From Ceratotherium simum simum (lineage: Eukaryota; Chordata; Mammalia; Perissodactyla; Rhinocerotidae): DNA of 64,000 nt. Shown piece by piece: positions 1-12,559 of the stretch (positions are counted from its first letter, which is position 1; every line of letters starts with the position of its first letter). Position numbers and translations under genes: made by a program. The notes beneath the pieces are model-generated. The model was not told the origin of the DNA and searched no databases. It was given only the letters and a program-made list of their open reading frames with translations. The DNA lies in assembly GCF_000283155.1 (NCBI RefSeq), contig NW_004454217.1:3359949-3423948 (forward strand). Reading direction: 5' to 3'.

Positions 1-3000
1 GTGAAAATTGAATGATGCTGACTCACTCAAAAAATTGGGTGGGAAGTCTCCCTTGGGGATGTATGTAAAGACAGATTCCCTCAAGTCCATGAGGATCAGT
101 TGAAAGTGAAAGGAAATTGGGTTAAATTTCATGATGTATTTATTTTTCATTAGACCACAAAATCATAAGAAAAAGTAAAAACTCAATTTTTCAACAACGT
201 TCTTTCCCTTTTTTAAAAAAATAATTTTTATTCAGGAAAGCTTTTCCAGGATCAGTTCAGTTATAAATGCCAGTATTATACATGTTAAGCACAGCCCATA
301 TAAAATTTGGCAAATATTTGCATTACATGTGTTATATTTAGTTAGGAGATCCATTAAAATAGAAAGTAAATAAACGGTATATACATATCCCTCTGTGCAT
401 ACATACAAGTGGATTAATTCCCCATTCTGAGAAGAGGTTTAGAGGAGACATTTTATAAAAAATTAGAAAAACATTGAAGATTATCTCAAAGAACATTTAT
501 GTTTCCTTGAAATGATTTCCTAATGGGATTTTCAGAACTCTGTGATGCTGAAGATGATCTAAGGCTCAAGATAGTAATATAATCACAGTGCTACATGCAC
601 AGGCATTTGGTTACAAAGTGGGAAGCAGAATGTCTGTTCGGCACTATTTCTAGTAGGAGGATAATAAGATTTCTGTGAAAGGCCCATTCAAATTACAGCC
701 ACCGTGTGCAGTCTCCTTTCATCATTTATTGATTGGTGTTGTAAGACCCTCATTTCTTTATAATATGTAAAGGACTACTTGAGAGCAAGAATTGTAGTTG
801 CTATTGTTTCTACTTACACTTACCAAGTGGATTTAATGGACATTAATGATTGAACACATTGTAATAACATTTTTCCTCATTGGTTAATCATTAATAATAC
901 TTGACAGAATTTCATACATGTTTTAATGTCCAGCTTAAATTTTTAATGATGTGAACACTCTATAAAGATTCACTAGTATCTTAAATAATACTTAACTAAG
1001 CGTGGGAGAGCAGTATTTACAAAAGGAAATACTAAATGCTGCGCTATGCTGTCTTTACACATAATTTTAATCTTCTTGGTCTTTGTTAACTACACAATTT
1101 AGAATAAATGAGCAGATAGTTAATTTTGGCAAGAAGGCAATAGAGGGAGCTGTAAAAAGTTTTTGAAATTCCCAGGCAATAATTATTTTACTATGCTTTC
1201 ATGTGTAGAAGAGGTTTGTATTAAGTTACAATTGCGACTTGAACTTCAAACTACCTCAGCTTTGAGGTACATGGCAAAGTGATTCTGAGGAAATTGAATA
1301 AAGCAGTAATTTCACAACAACGAACATCTCTAAATATTGTATATTCATTGTTGTACGATCATAGCAGAGGTGGCAGGAAAACAGGATAGTTTGCCAGTAG
1401 TGAGTGAAACATAGTTAAAACACACCTTGTTTAAAAGATGTTCAAGACATAATGTAGATATGGATAATTAACTGAAAAATTCCACCGATGATACTCCAGT
1501 TTTGTGAATTAAGTAGTTTCCACATGGCACTGAAGATCAAGGTCAGGCTCCAACAGTGGAGCACTGGGTATTATCTTGGTGAGTTCAAAGCAATACTGAT
1601 ATGTGTATACATTCAGGTATGGGATCTCAGGACTTAGCGTACTCTGAAGTAAAGCGAAACCCGTTTTCATATAAAAATACAAGTATGCTTAATAGAGACA
1701 ATAGGATTAAATATTTAAAATAAAATATAGTTTAGCTTGTGTCAATGTACTCATGGGAATACACAGTGAATGTACTTAGAGGAGAGTCCATAACCTCAAG
1801 AAGACCAACCTCTCCACCCATTGGCCTAGCATGATGGAATTTGACCACAATGCTGATTAGAGTTTAGTTAACTGAGGATTCTACAAGGGTTCTTAACCTG
1901 GAGTCCATGAAATCATAAGAGTTCTTTTGATATAGAGTTAAGGAGTTCATGAACTCCAGGAAGAAAATTTTTACCACACTGTTTTCTCTGTATTGATCAT
2001 TTATTATGTAAATGCTATGCACCAAGCATATAACATAGAATAAAGCCATGATGATCTTGGGGTTTACCTCATAGTGTTTGCGGATACCTATGTAAGTATT
2101 TAAAGAGCTTATCACAATGCTTGTCGCATAATGAGAATTCCATAAATGGGGCCTACATTTATTGTTTATAATAATGGTAAGCTTATTTAGAAACTATATT
2201 TGCAAGTGCCACATTCAAAACATGTTCAAGAATCTCCAGTAGGCCCCAGTTACCCAGTGTAGATTCAGGGATGAAAATAACAGTCAGTGCATTAGGAAGG
2301 GAAACTATCATTGTTAACTATTTACCTCGTAACTCAGGAGAGCGGGCCACTATCTCCTCTTAGAAAGAATGACTATCACCACAGAGATAATTCAGCTGCA
2401 GTTATATCATGACTTATTCCACTTGCTGAGGCAGTCACATGAATGGGTATGAAACCATTCCCAGAGCAAATAAAAGTTAAAGCTGTGTCAGGATTCATCT
2501 GTGGTAGTATCTACACGCAGATTATAAATTGAGTTATGGCCATAGTTACAGGAAATTTCATAGACCACTTTTTATCCTTTTATCAGAACAATCAGTTATT
2601 GCCAACAAATCAATTGGCTTAGTTTGAAACCAGCTCTTCAATGAAATATTATTAGAGACATTTCCACATAAACTTGAAAAATGTTAAATAGGGAAAATGT
2701 TCAATCTTAATTACTCCTTGACTTTCTTGATCTACACCCACCACCACCAGGGAAAAAGAGATCAGGACTTATTCTCTCTTTAGGCACTTGCAAGAAAGCA
2801 AAGAACATATTTTTCAAGTAACTGTGCCTTTTATTTTTGATATTTAATATATGAAAATTAGAGTTTAAATGTATTCCCTTTATCTAGCAGCAAAATCAAT
2901 CTGTCATCTATCTATCTGAAAAACTATCCATCTAAGTTTTCATGCATTTAAAAGCCTTATGATATTGAATACCAGTGAAGTCCTTTCATGTAAACGGAGT

Positions 3001-3779
3001 GCATCTGTAACATATTTTATTAGACATGGTGAAAATTCTCCATGGCATTATTTTATGTATATATCAACAATTTGAGGGAACATGAATGGGCACACAATTT
3101 TCTGGGAGCATGTGTCAATATAATAGTCTTTGGGTACTTTTCTTGACTTTTTGTGATTTGCATTCGTTGTTCAATTTATTTCTTGTGTCTGCATGGTAAA
3201 CACCATGCTCACAATTGATCATAAATCATACATATAAAGTAGCCATCCTTAGATAACCTCAATATCAATTTCTTTTTAAAAATTTCCATACAAATCACCC
3301 CACAAATATGGTTGCTGTTAGATAAGTCATGGATGGAATGTTAATGCTCCTTTAGGTTTCCTAATAAAGTGATTTATCACACTGGAGTCCTTTAGTGAAA
3401 CTTATGTGTTCACATGATTACCTTAATACTCATTCTTTGAAAGGAAAGCATGCATTAAACAATTAATTTCCACTCTTAACACCCAAAAGCTATTTGGAAA
3501 AGCAGACAGTCAATGAATTTAAAGATGCCAATGAATAATTAAATTTTAGCTTGATATTCCATTGTAATATTTCTATTTTCCTTCTTTGTTTTTACTTTCA
3601 TATACATCTTATAAAATAGGTAATATATTCTGGGCCAATAAAACTGCTGTATATTATTATATAAAATGAATTCATTCCAGATTTAACAAGTAAATAACAG
3701 TTTTAGTATCCTCCAACATAAAACGCATTGTAGCTAAAGAACTTTATAGTAGCTGTGATTTATTGAATGGTTTTATGTT
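1..3779. other. Unassigned AT-rich non-coding stretch
   Basis: I see no gene, RNA or clear mobile element here. Open frames are short and lack family motifs. One segment at about 1885-1985 begins GGGTTCTTAACCTGGAGTCCATG and resembles the start of old hAT-type short transposons of mammals, but it is too decayed to name. A short run of ATCT units lies near 2905-2920. Confidence 0.6.
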
Positions 3780-4030
3780 GAGCAGTGTAATGATTAAGTC
3801 CAAAGACTCAGGTCTGTGACTTCCTGGATTTGAATCCTTTCCCTGTCATTACTATTTCTATAACCTCGAGACTCTTACTTAACCTCTCTACGCCTCAGTT
3901 TTCTACATCTCTAAACTGGGAACACTGTTATTACCTACCTCATGTGAGTTTTTGAAAATTGAGTGAGTTAATATTTGTGAAGCACTTAGAACAGTTCCTG
4001 CTCACAGTAAGTGCTATGAATTTGTTAAGT
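3780..4030 (+). mobile_element. MIR SINE, sense orientation
   Basis: This nearly complete copy of the ancient tRNA-derived MIR SINE is recognisable by its landmarks in order. They are a tRNA-like start (AGTGTAATGATTAAG), GGATTTGAATCC, the core phrase CTTAACCTCTCTACGCCTCAGTTTTC, then TTACCTACCTCATGTGAG, and GCACTTAGAACAGTTCCTG near the end. It is strongly diverged, as expected for an element that stopped moving before placental orders split. Confidence 0.85.
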
Positions 4031-4274
4031 AAATAAACACACTAAGCCTCAATTCAAAGAACCATGATCTACAAGCCAAAACTATGCATCTAAGAGGTAA
4101 TTCTCTTATTATATAAGAAACTAGCTGATATTGATAGCAGATTGCTTTAATTGACAAAATAGCCAGGATATCATCCATTTGTTCTTGGAAGTGGGTGGAG
4201 ACCTCAAGTTGGTGACTTTAGTGTAAAAGATAATCTCAGAATTTTCTATATTCCCCTTTCTACTCAATTAAAGT

Positions 4275-4640
4275 CAGAACTCAGTTGTAGGAAGGACCTG
4301 CAGCATATCTACTGTAATCCACCTATATATTCCATATTTAAATCCATTGTAGAAGCTATTGAATGGCCACCCAGTCTATGAGTAAAAATTTTAGGGTTGG
4401 GAGAGTCACTGTATCTCCAGGCTGTCACTCCATCTTTCCATAGCTCAGGGCTTCTCCTTATTTAGTCAAACTGACTTTCTTCAGTTCAGCAAATACTAGT
4501 GAAGTAAATCCCTTTGCACTTGACACCTTTTCAAATATATGAAAACTGTTATTCTGTGCCTTCCACTCCAAGCCTATTTTTTTTCCTAAACTGAAAATCC
4601 TCAATGTTTTCAATTGTTCTTCAAATAGCATGCTATACAT
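4275..4640. mobile_element. Ancient L3/CR1-like relic
   Basis: The segment follows the order of an old mammalian LINE-like consensus. Landmarks are GAATGGCCACCCAGTCTATGAG, CTTTGCACTTGACACCTTTTCAAATAT, and AAACTGAAAATCCTCAATGTTTTCAATTGTTC. The family label (L3/CR1 type) is from memory and uncertain. No reading frame survives. Confidence 0.4.
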
Positions 4641-5473
4641 ATTCAGTATATTTTATTACTAGACAGATTGTGGAGGTACAATATAAATGTCCAAAAATAC
4701 GGGAATTGCATAGAATAATAAGCATTGAAAAGTAAGTGATAGAGGAATTCTGATCAAGATGACACCATGAATTTCTCCTTAGTCATCCTCCCACCCCATA
4801 CCCCACTCCAAATGCATACTAACAACAAATAATACATGAAAAGACAAAATTGAGCTCAAAAACAAGATATTGTTTTGGACCATGAGAGTACAAAAACACA
4901 AAGTAGAGATTAGATATGATGCTGTGGGCATGTTGGGCTTCGTGTTTAGAATCAGACAGTGTTGACCAGGAGTTAAGTTCTCATATGGTAATGTCCATTT
5001 CCAACCAGAGACCAAAAGTAGACTCACTTCTTGAAGCAATGTGGTAGGATAGGCATTCTAGGGAAAAATTAAGGATCAATTTTTTTTAATTGAAACATGT
5101 AAGCCAAAAAATCTGTTGGCTGACCTATGTTGTTACATCATAGAGGAAGTTGTGGATAGAGTGAAGGAGGTAGGAGGGAAAAGGCATTACTTTTTGACTA
5201 GAAAATGAACCAAACAGCTCTCTGACTCAATGACTATGTCTGCAATATCCCAGCCAATCTTTACTGAAAAAAATTCAGAAACATCATGAAAGATCTAGTT
5301 CAGGTTTGGGCGTTCCTAGGACCATTCAGAGGTACCCAAAGCTGCTTGGTATGGCTAGGTGAATATAAAAATAGAGACTGGAATTCGCGGTACAATCACA
5401 AAAAATTGGGGGTCTGCAAAACAAAAGTACAAGATGCATGAACAAATCTTCCACTTAAAAAAGGAAGAAATCA

Positions 5474-5758
5474 GGAGCCAGCCCAGTGGCATATTGGTTA
5501 GTTCGTGTGCTCCACTTCAGCAGCACAGGCTTCATGGGTTTGGATCCCAGGTGTGGACCTACACACCACTCATCAAGCCATGCTGTGGCGGCATCCCACA
5601 TACAAAATAGAGGAATATTGGCACAGATGTTAGCTCAGCAACAATCTTCCTCAAGCAAAAAAAGAGGGAGATTGGCAACAGATGTTATCTCAGCAACGAT
5701 CTTCCTCACCAAGAAATAAATAAATAAATAAACAAAAAAATAAATAAATAGATAAAAT
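5474..5758 (+). mobile_element. ERE SINE, full length
   Basis: This equine tRNA-derived SINE starts GGAGCCAGCCCAGTGGCATA and has a B-box-like GGTTTGGATCCCAGG. It then runs through AAGCCATGCTGTGGCGGC and two copies of the 3' module (AGATGTTAGCTCAGCAACAA and AGATGTTATCTCAGCAACGA), and ends in a TAAA-rich tail. A 17-bp imperfect target-site duplication (2 mismatches) lies at 5457-5473 and 5759-5775, which marks L1-type retrotransposition. The element sits in old L1 sequence. Confidence 0.93.
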
Positions 5759-6024
5759 AAAAAGGGAAGAAGTCATGGAACAAAAACAAGTAGGAAACAA
5801 CAAACAACAAAAACAAGCAGGAAACAACAAACTAACAAAAACTGTTTAGAAACTCGCAAATGAAAAAGGATACACTTGAAATTACTCAAAATATAGACTA
5901 GACAGGACAAGACTGAAGAGATCATTAGGAAAAGACACACAGAAATAGATAGGAAATATAGAGGAATAATAAAGAAGCATGGTTTCAGAAACTATTAGTG
6001 TATATGTGCGTATATGTGTGTGTG

Positions 6025-6150
6025 TATACATTATCCCCATTTTGCTGATGAGACAACCAGAGCATAGAAATGTTACAAAAATCATCTGCAGCCACGTAGT
6101 TAATGATTGCTCAGAATCTGAATCCAGTCAATATGATTCCGAAGCTTGTC
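6025..6150 (-). mobile_element. MIR SINE fragment, antisense
   Basis: The order is that of antisense MIR: ATTATCCCCATTTTGCTGATGAGAC, then a decayed CACGTAGTTAATGATTGC, then CAGAATCTGAATCCAGTC and GATTCCGAAGCTTGTC. It lies inside the old L1 block. A run of TG dinucleotides abuts its left side (about 6000-6030). Confidence 0.6.
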
Positions 6151-7286
6151 TCAGGGATAAGAAAGAATAAGATAAAAGCAATATTTGAAGAGATAACAGC
6201 TTTTAATTTTCCATAACTGAAGGAAGACAATATGCCTCAGATCAAAAGCATACTCTGTGCAAAAAAAAACAGGGTAAATAAACTCAAATCCCTAAGGAGA
6301 CACCTTGCAGTGAAACTGCAGAATAGAAAAAGTTGAAGGAATCTTAAATGCCAACAGCCACAGAAGAGATTACCTACAAATGAGCAGCAATTAGATTGAC
6401 ACAGACTTCCGGAAAACAACAGAAGCCAAAGAGAATGAAACGATACCTTCACAATGTTGAGAGAAATTAACTGACAACTGGAGCTCTTACTGAGGTGAAT
6501 TCTCATTCAAGGGTGAGAGCAAAATAAAGACACTTTCAGACTTATAAAGGCTTTCTGAGTTTGCCAACATTTTGTACACATTTTTGCAAAAAGCAAAGTG
6601 AACTCAAAAGGCAGACACATAATATAAAAATAAGTTGACAAAACAGAAAATAATAGTCTTTAAAAAGATGAAATTAAATCTAGTTAACAATAATATAGGT
6701 TGTTTGAAAATTAATTACATTTGTTAAAATCTTTCCTATTTAGGAAGAGATAATTTTGAATAGCTTTATTTTGAGTACCCCAAGAATATAGAGAGGAGTT
6801 AATCACACTGAACAGGTCCTGGCTGTCCATAGCTATCTGCCTGGACCGGGGCCCTTCTTATTTATTTTATTGCTATTATTTTTTCCCTTCATCTTCAAAC
6901 CCAACTCCTACTCCCTCCCCCCACCACACCATGGTTACTCAAATGAGTTTTGTTTGTCAGCTTGGATATGTATCATGAAATTTAATAACTAATTGCTTAG
7001 GTTAACAAATTAAAAAAGTACAGAAGAAATATAATTTATGGCTTTCAGCCCAGCATAAGCGTAAAAAACAGGATAGGGAAAAGAGTGGGGAATAGAATAT
7101 TTCAACAAGTTAGTCCAGAAAAGAAATAGAGAAGTAAATAGACACCAAGTAAAATTCTAAATAGAAAACAGAAAATAATATTGAAGAAATAATCTCCATA
7201 AATATCAATACTTATAAAAAATGTAAATGAATTAAATTCACCCATGAAATGGCAGGTATCAGACTGTATTTACAAAAGAAAAAGAA

Positions 7287-7538
7287 GGGGCCGGCCCAGT
7301 GGTGCAAGTGGTTGAGTGCGTGCACTCTGCTGTGGCAGCCCGGGGTTCGCCGGTTCGGATCCCGGGTGTGCACCAACGCGCTGCTTGGCAAGCCATGCTG
7401 TGGTGGCGTCCCATATAAAGTGGAGGAAGATAGGCACGGATGTTAGCCCAGGGCCAGTCTTCCTCAGCAAAAAAAAAAACAAAACAGGAGGATTGGCAGA
7501 TGTTAGCACAGGGCTGATCTCCTCTCAAAAAAAAAAAA
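7287..7538 (+). mobile_element. ERE SINE, full length
   Basis: It starts GGGGCCGGCCCAGTGGTGC. An A-box-like GTGCAAGTGGTTGAGTG and B box GGTTCGGATCCC are intact, so it is among the better preserved copies here. The 3' module occurs twice (GATGTTAGCCCAGGGCCAG and GATGTTAGCACAGGGCTGA), each followed by CTTCCTCA-like sequence, and it ends in poly(A). Flanking A-rich direct repeats at 7274-7286 and about 7536-7548 fit a target-site duplication but are of low complexity. It is inserted in old L1 ORF2 sequence. Confidence 0.93.
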
Positions 7539-8555
7539 GGAAAAAGAAAAAATCTAGTTCTATGCTATTTTCAAACAACACCATACAGAAAAGGATGCAA
7601 CTGATGATGGAACAAGATATGCCAGGCCATGCTGCCTATAAGACAACAGAAGCATCAAAAATAATATTAGAGAAATGGAATCTGAGGCAAAAATATTAGT
7701 AGGAGAAACATACAGCAATTATAAATTTGTATGTAGTCCACAAATTAGCCATATAATATGAAAGCAAAATTGGTGAGATTAAGCACTTTTTTAGGGTAAT
7801 CCATTAACCGGTAATATGCCCACCCAGTTTTTCTTCTATCAAATTTATATTTCTTTTTCTTAAAAAAAAGAAATCGTATAAGACTCTGTTGAAAATCTTA
7901 TCTATACTATAATCTGTATCAACCTCACTTCCCAGATCTAGTAATCCCACCAAGTTGGAAAGCTGGATTAAACTGACAAGAGCTTAACCATACTAACTCT
8001 CAGAAATCTTCCTCTAGTGTTCACAATACATCAATTTAAATAATCTTTTATACAATTTTGTCTAGAATCTCCATTAACCTCAACCATTTATAGTGCTCAC
8101 ATACACTTGCTTCATCTTGATGAAAGTCAAAACTGCCCTCCTTATTCCAGTCTTCTGTCTGTTTCCCCCAATCTCCAAAATCCTTTAGTAAACAAAAACA
8201 GGAGTCTAGTAGTTGCATTCCCAAGTACAAACTTGGGATGGATTTGTCTGGGCCAAGAAAATTTTTTTAACACTCTATTTTTGTTACTAAAAACAATAGA
8301 GGGGAAAATAAAGCATATTCTTATTTATTACAATAAATTTCGGGTTTAATAAAGTAAACCTCACTAATGACTTATTCTTTTTAACATCTCCTTAAGATTT
8401 GCCTGTTAATGGATATTCAATATGAGGCATATAGATATCCATTTATCAAAGCATTCCGTGCTATCTTCGTCTCTATATATTGGGCTTATTCTTTCTTTCC
8501 ACCGGTACTGTTTGACCTCTTTCCTCTGAAAACTATGTTTTTATTTTTAGACATA

Positions 8556-8820
8556 CTAGGGGTAGTGAGAAAGAATATAAGCTTTGAATTTAGAAAGAAT
8601 AAGACTAGAGTGCTCGCTCCACCCAATTACCTTCATCTCAGGTAATTTTTTCAATACATCAAGTAAGTTTGTTAACATCTATATGCCTCAGTTTATTTAT
8701 ATGTAAAATGAGGGTAACTTTCTATGGAGATAAAAAACAGGACGTGAAAAAAAGCCCTGAACAGGATGTCTGGATCATAGGAAATAACTTAATAGAGTGG
8801 AGTTATTATCATTATTTCTT
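8556..8820 (+). mobile_element. MIR SINE, sense orientation
   Basis: Landmarks in order are AGAATATAAGCTTTGAATTTAG, TTAACATCTATATGCCTCAG, TATGTAAAATGAGGGTAAC, and GGAGTTATTATCATTATTTC at the end. The copy is diverged but nearly full length. Confidence 0.65.
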
Positions 8821-9109
8821 TCAGAGAGTAACCATAGAAGATAAATATTCGAGAAGTTCTTTCTAAAAGACCATCCCACAGTGTATTCCACAATGGCAGT
8901 CCATGCATCTGTCCCTAGCTCTGTATTAAACATCTTGCTGCTCTGAGCATAACCCAAATATGTCATTCCTATAGATTGAGATTTTGACTATGAAATTTAT
9001 TGTAAAATTATTCCTTTAAATCAAGGGTCATGCATACAAATGCTGTGGAGCCCAGGCAGGTCTAAAATGGACTACATGGCCCATTAGAAGGAGCATTCCT
9101 GCTGAAAAG

Positions 9110-9250
9110 GGCAAGTCTAGCTAAATCAGCTCCATGAGAACAGGTACCATGCCGTCTAGTTTCTGTTGTATTTATAATGGGTTATTGACCCAAAGAAAGC
9201 ACCCAATAAATATTTCTAGACTGAATGGACAAATGATATATGAATCAATA
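9110..9250 (+). mobile_element. L2 LINE 3' end, sense
   Basis: It has the common L2 tail pattern: CAGCTCCATGAGAACAGGTACCATG, then GCACCCAATAAATATTTCTAGACTGAATG. Only the 3' untranslated end remains, as is usual for L2 copies. Confidence 0.7.
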
Positions 9251-9399
9251 GATCAATGGATAAATGGTGGGATATTTATATATTTTTTAATGAATTAGTA
9301 TATTTTATTTAATATTTTAACTATAAATATGAAAAATAAGTACACAGTTCAAAGATCAGACTATGTTAAAAGGTACACTGAATTTTGCTTTCATTCCTA

Positions 9400-10870
9400 G
9401 TCCTTCTACTCCAATCCCTATCCTCAAGGAAAACCATTTATATAAATTAATTTCTAATTTATCCTTCCAGTGTATTTTCTTTGCTCAGAAGCATATAAAT
9501 GTGCATGTGTTTTTACTTTCTTGCACAAACATTAACATACTATATGCAGTGCTTTGACCTTTGTTTTCTTCACTTAAAAATATGTCCTGGAAATCACATT
9601 ACATTACTATATAGAGACTTCCTCATTATAGTTTGACATTGCATAACTGAGTATGCTGTAATTTATAAAATAATTTACTTTTGTTTTATTAAGGTATGTT
9701 ACTTAGTAATGTATGTATTTGGATTTATTACCAATGTTTTACAAATAATGCTATTTCATATACAAATAACATTTACATATGCTATTACAAATAATAACAT
9801 TGTGCATATACTGTTCTGCATTTGTGGAAGTGTGAGAGTGACATCAGCATCATGGTGGAGTGAGTTGTTCCCTTTGTCTCTCCCCTCTAAGTTAACAACT
9901 AAATGGACATCCATTAACCAACAGAGGATTCCCTACACAGCACAACAGGAAGTGTAACTTCAGGGTAGATCACTAGAAGTAGAACTGCTGTGTCAAAGAG
10001 TAAATGCCTATACAATTTTTAGAGATACTGATAAAGTACCTTACATTTGAATTTTACCATTTTGCACTCCTACCAGCAATATGTGAGAGAGAGTCTGTTT
10101 TTTAATAGCTGCACCAACAGAGAATGTGCACACTTTTGTAATTTATATTTTTCTTATTTTGAGCTAGATTATGTTTTATATGTTTGAAGCATGTTCCTTC
10201 ATCTCTAAGTGCCTATTTATGTCTTTTTCCCATGTTCTATTAGGTTTTTGTTCTTATTCTCAATCTTAAGAGCTCTTTTTATATTAATAAGATTAATTCC
10301 TTGTCAGTGATAAAAATTGCAAATATTTTCTCCAAGAGTGTCATTTTGATTTTAATTTGATTCATATATTTGTCTGTTCATGTTAGTGAGGTTGAATTTA
10401 TCATTTCTTTCTTATATTATTTCTGAACTTTGGTTAAAAAGCTTTCTCAAGTTACAAAGGAATTTATTCCTGTATTCTATTACTCATATTTTTTAAAATT
10501 TAAATCTGAGCCATTTATTTATTTGGTATATGGTGTAAGAGGTATGGATACAATTTTATATTTTTATAAACGGGTACCTTGATGTCCCAACACCGTTCAT
10601 TTCAAATATCTTTCTTCTAGCAATTTAGATGCTACTTTCATAATATACATATAAATTTTCATTTGCTCTTAAGGATGATTCTGGACTTTCTACTGTGTTC
10701 CATTATTTTATCTTCTTATTTTTATACTGAGGTCATACTGTTTTAATTATAAGAGTTTTGTAATATGTTATAATATCTTTGGTTAGCTCCCTGATTGCCA
10801 TACTTTTCCAAGTTTTCCCATATATGGCACAGCTGATAGCATTGTATACTAACTCCAATACAATTAAATA
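9400..10870 (-). mobile_element. Old L1 (L1MB/MC-like), antisense 3' half
   Basis: On the plus strand this reads as the reverse of an L1 3' end and ORF2. Landmarks in order are CATTGTGCATATACTGTTCTGC, CTAGAAGTAGAACTGCTGTGTC, CATTTTGCACTCCTACCAGC, and TTGCAAATATTTTCTCC. Further on come TGATGTCCCAACACCGTTCATT and TACTGTTTTAATTATAAGAG. The order matches the consensus over more than 1 kb, with many base changes and no intact frame. A 114-bp foreign segment interrupts it at 9834-9947. Confidence 0.8.
9834..9947 (+). mobile_element. 114-bp insert in L1, resembling an L1 5'-end fragment
   Basis: The L1 order breaks at 9834 and resumes at 9948, and the 8-bp sequence GGAAGTGT flanks the insert (9826-9833 and 9948-9955). 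The insert contains CATCATGGTGGAGTGAG and AACTAAATGGACATCCATTAACC, which resemble 5' untranslated sequence of laurasiatherian L1s as I remember it. It has no poly(A) tail. The strand and identity are therefore tentative. Confidence 0.45.
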
Positions 10871-10959
10871 GTAGTAGAGATATATAAAGCATTTTGTCTA
10901 TCCTAAATTTCACTGAATATGTTCTCTGTTTTCCATTAAATAAAATGCTATCTTTTGGC

Positions 10960-11490
10960 TAAGGTATAAATATATATTATCATGTTAAGCAAGAATACAT
11001 TGATTTTCAACTCCTTTGGGTAAATACTAAGGAATGCAATTGCTGGACTCTATGGTAAAATTATGTTTTGCGTTGTAAGAAACTGCCAAACTGTCTTCCA
11101 AAGTGGCTCTAATATTTTGCGTTCCCACCAGCAATGAATGAGAGTTTCTGTTGCTCCATCAGCTTTTATTGTCTATTGTTATCTTCAGTTCTGTCAACTT
11201 TTGCTTCATGGATTTTGCCTGTTGTTAGGTGTATATATGTTTATATTTATTATATCTTCCTTGTGGATTGACCTTTTTATCATTATATAATGTCCTTATT
11301 TATTTCTATTATTATTTTTTGTTTGTTTGTTTAAAGTCACTTTAGCTCTCTTATGTTGGCTGTTGCATGTTTTATTTTTTCCTATCCTTTTGCTTTCTGG
11401 TGTTACTTTCAGCCTGAAGAATTTCCTTTAGTATTTCTTGTAAGGGAGCTCTGTTAGTGACAAATTCTCTCAGTTGTTAACCTCCACTAA
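10960..11490 (-). mobile_element. Second old L1, antisense 3' end and ORF2 part
   Basis: A second L1 3' end begins here: GGAATGCAATTGCTGGACTC, then AACTGCCAAACTGTCTTCC and TGCGTTCCCACCAGCAATGAATG. ORF2-type antisense phrases follow, such as TCATTATATAATGTCCTTATTT and TAGTATTTCTTGTAAGGGAG. Two copies of the characteristic 3' region within 1.1 kb show that at least two L1 insertions make up the block. Confidence 0.7.
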
Positions 11491-11494
11491 TTGC

Positions 11495-12555
11495 TAACTG
11501 ATTGTTCTATTGTTTTTGACAATAATTTGTCCCTGGAGAATAAATTACTCAATCCGATCAAATTAAATTTGAGCTCTTTGAAGGACTAGTCTTTGAGGCC
11601 AGACTTTGATGCTTGCTCTGATACCAGAAACGCTCTTTTTATGTGTCTCTTTTCCTGGTTCTCTCCATTAAACTTCTAGCTGCCCTGTGGTTTCCCTTGT
11701 TGCTGTTATAGGACTGACAGCTCCTTCTTAATTACTTACCATCAATGTCTCCCTTGTTTTCCACAGTGCCCTTAGTCTTGAAATTCCCCATGCTCTACGA
11801 AAATAAAGTCAGTCCCCTTAGTGAGAGCTATGAGCTGTGGAGCTCTCTGTTCTTATGACTTTTCTCTCCTCTTGGGGAGAACCTCTGTGTCCTTGCTTTT
11901 GAGCTGGGGATGGGGACACAGTGATACATCTGACCTATAAGTGATCACTGAGTGGGGGCAGTAGCCCCTGTACTTCTCAACTTGCCTTCCATTGTGGAAC
12001 TTCTGTCTTATGAATAAGATGAGGGAGGATAACTGGGGTCCAATATTATCTGCCTGCCCTGCTTGGAGTAGAATGTCTGTTCTATGATTGTTAGCCAGGG
12101 AAAGAAGTAAGCCCCAGACCTCTCAGCTGGTTTTGCCTCTAACAGAGCTCCTGCAACCAAAAGCTAGTGGGATATGGATGAGAAATGCTGGTAGTCTCCC
12201 TCTTTGGGGAGAAACTGTCACCCTAGGCTGGGAACTTGGAGAAGAGAGAGGTCTGTTTTCTTGGCTGCACTCACCCAGAATAGAACTTCTGCATCTCTGT
12301 GCTGCAGAAAGGCAAGTGAAGGAGTGAGTCATGGCTCAAACGCCACAGACTCTTGCCGTTGTTACTGAGAATTAGAAGATGTTTTGAAATGGAATTTCTC
12401 CATTTACTGTACTCTGTAGGACAATTTTAGGAGGCTTTAAGTGGTTATTTTAATTTTTACCAGATATGATTCTTCCTTGGGCAAGGGGTCTGCAGAGCTA
12501 CTCAAGTGACCATTCTGGAAGGGCTACTTACTTTATAGTTTATCTTTTTGTCCTC
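11495..12555. repeat. Unassigned kilobase within the L1 block, with diverged internal repeats
   Basis: This part is richer in G and C than its surroundings and lies between two L1 ORF2-like segments. Similar phrases recur. CTCTTGGGGAGAACCTC is near 11868 and CTTTGGGGAGAAACTG near 12200. GTGGAACTTCTGTCT is near 11994 and ATAGAACTTCTGCATC near 12280. The pattern suggests an old, diverged duplication. I cannot name the family; it may be an internal part of an L1M element or a separate insert. Confidence 0.4.
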
Positions 12556-12559
12556 TGAA

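Larger units (their letters stand above)
4755..7800 (+). mobile_element. Old L1 (L1M/HAL1-like) block, 5' part through ORF1 and start of ORF2
   Basis: The interval reads in sense order as an old L1. A start-like stretch lies at 4755 (TCTGATCAAGATGACACCATG). ORF1-region phrases at 6190-6540 include GAAGAGATAACAG, ATTACCTACAAATGAGCAGC and AATAAAGACACTTTCAGAC. ORF2 amino-end phrases follow at 7200-7290 and 7545-7700 (AATGTAAATGAATTAAATTC, then ATGCAACTGATG further on). All frames are broken. It is interrupted by EREs at 5474 and 7287 and by a MIR-like piece near 6025. Several sections between these landmarks match nothing I recognise, so this may be more than one L1. Confidence 0.6.

Noticed and set aside
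7316..7699. 127-codon open frame
   Set aside because: It lies across an ERE SINE and old L1 sequence. The translated product is SINE-derived.
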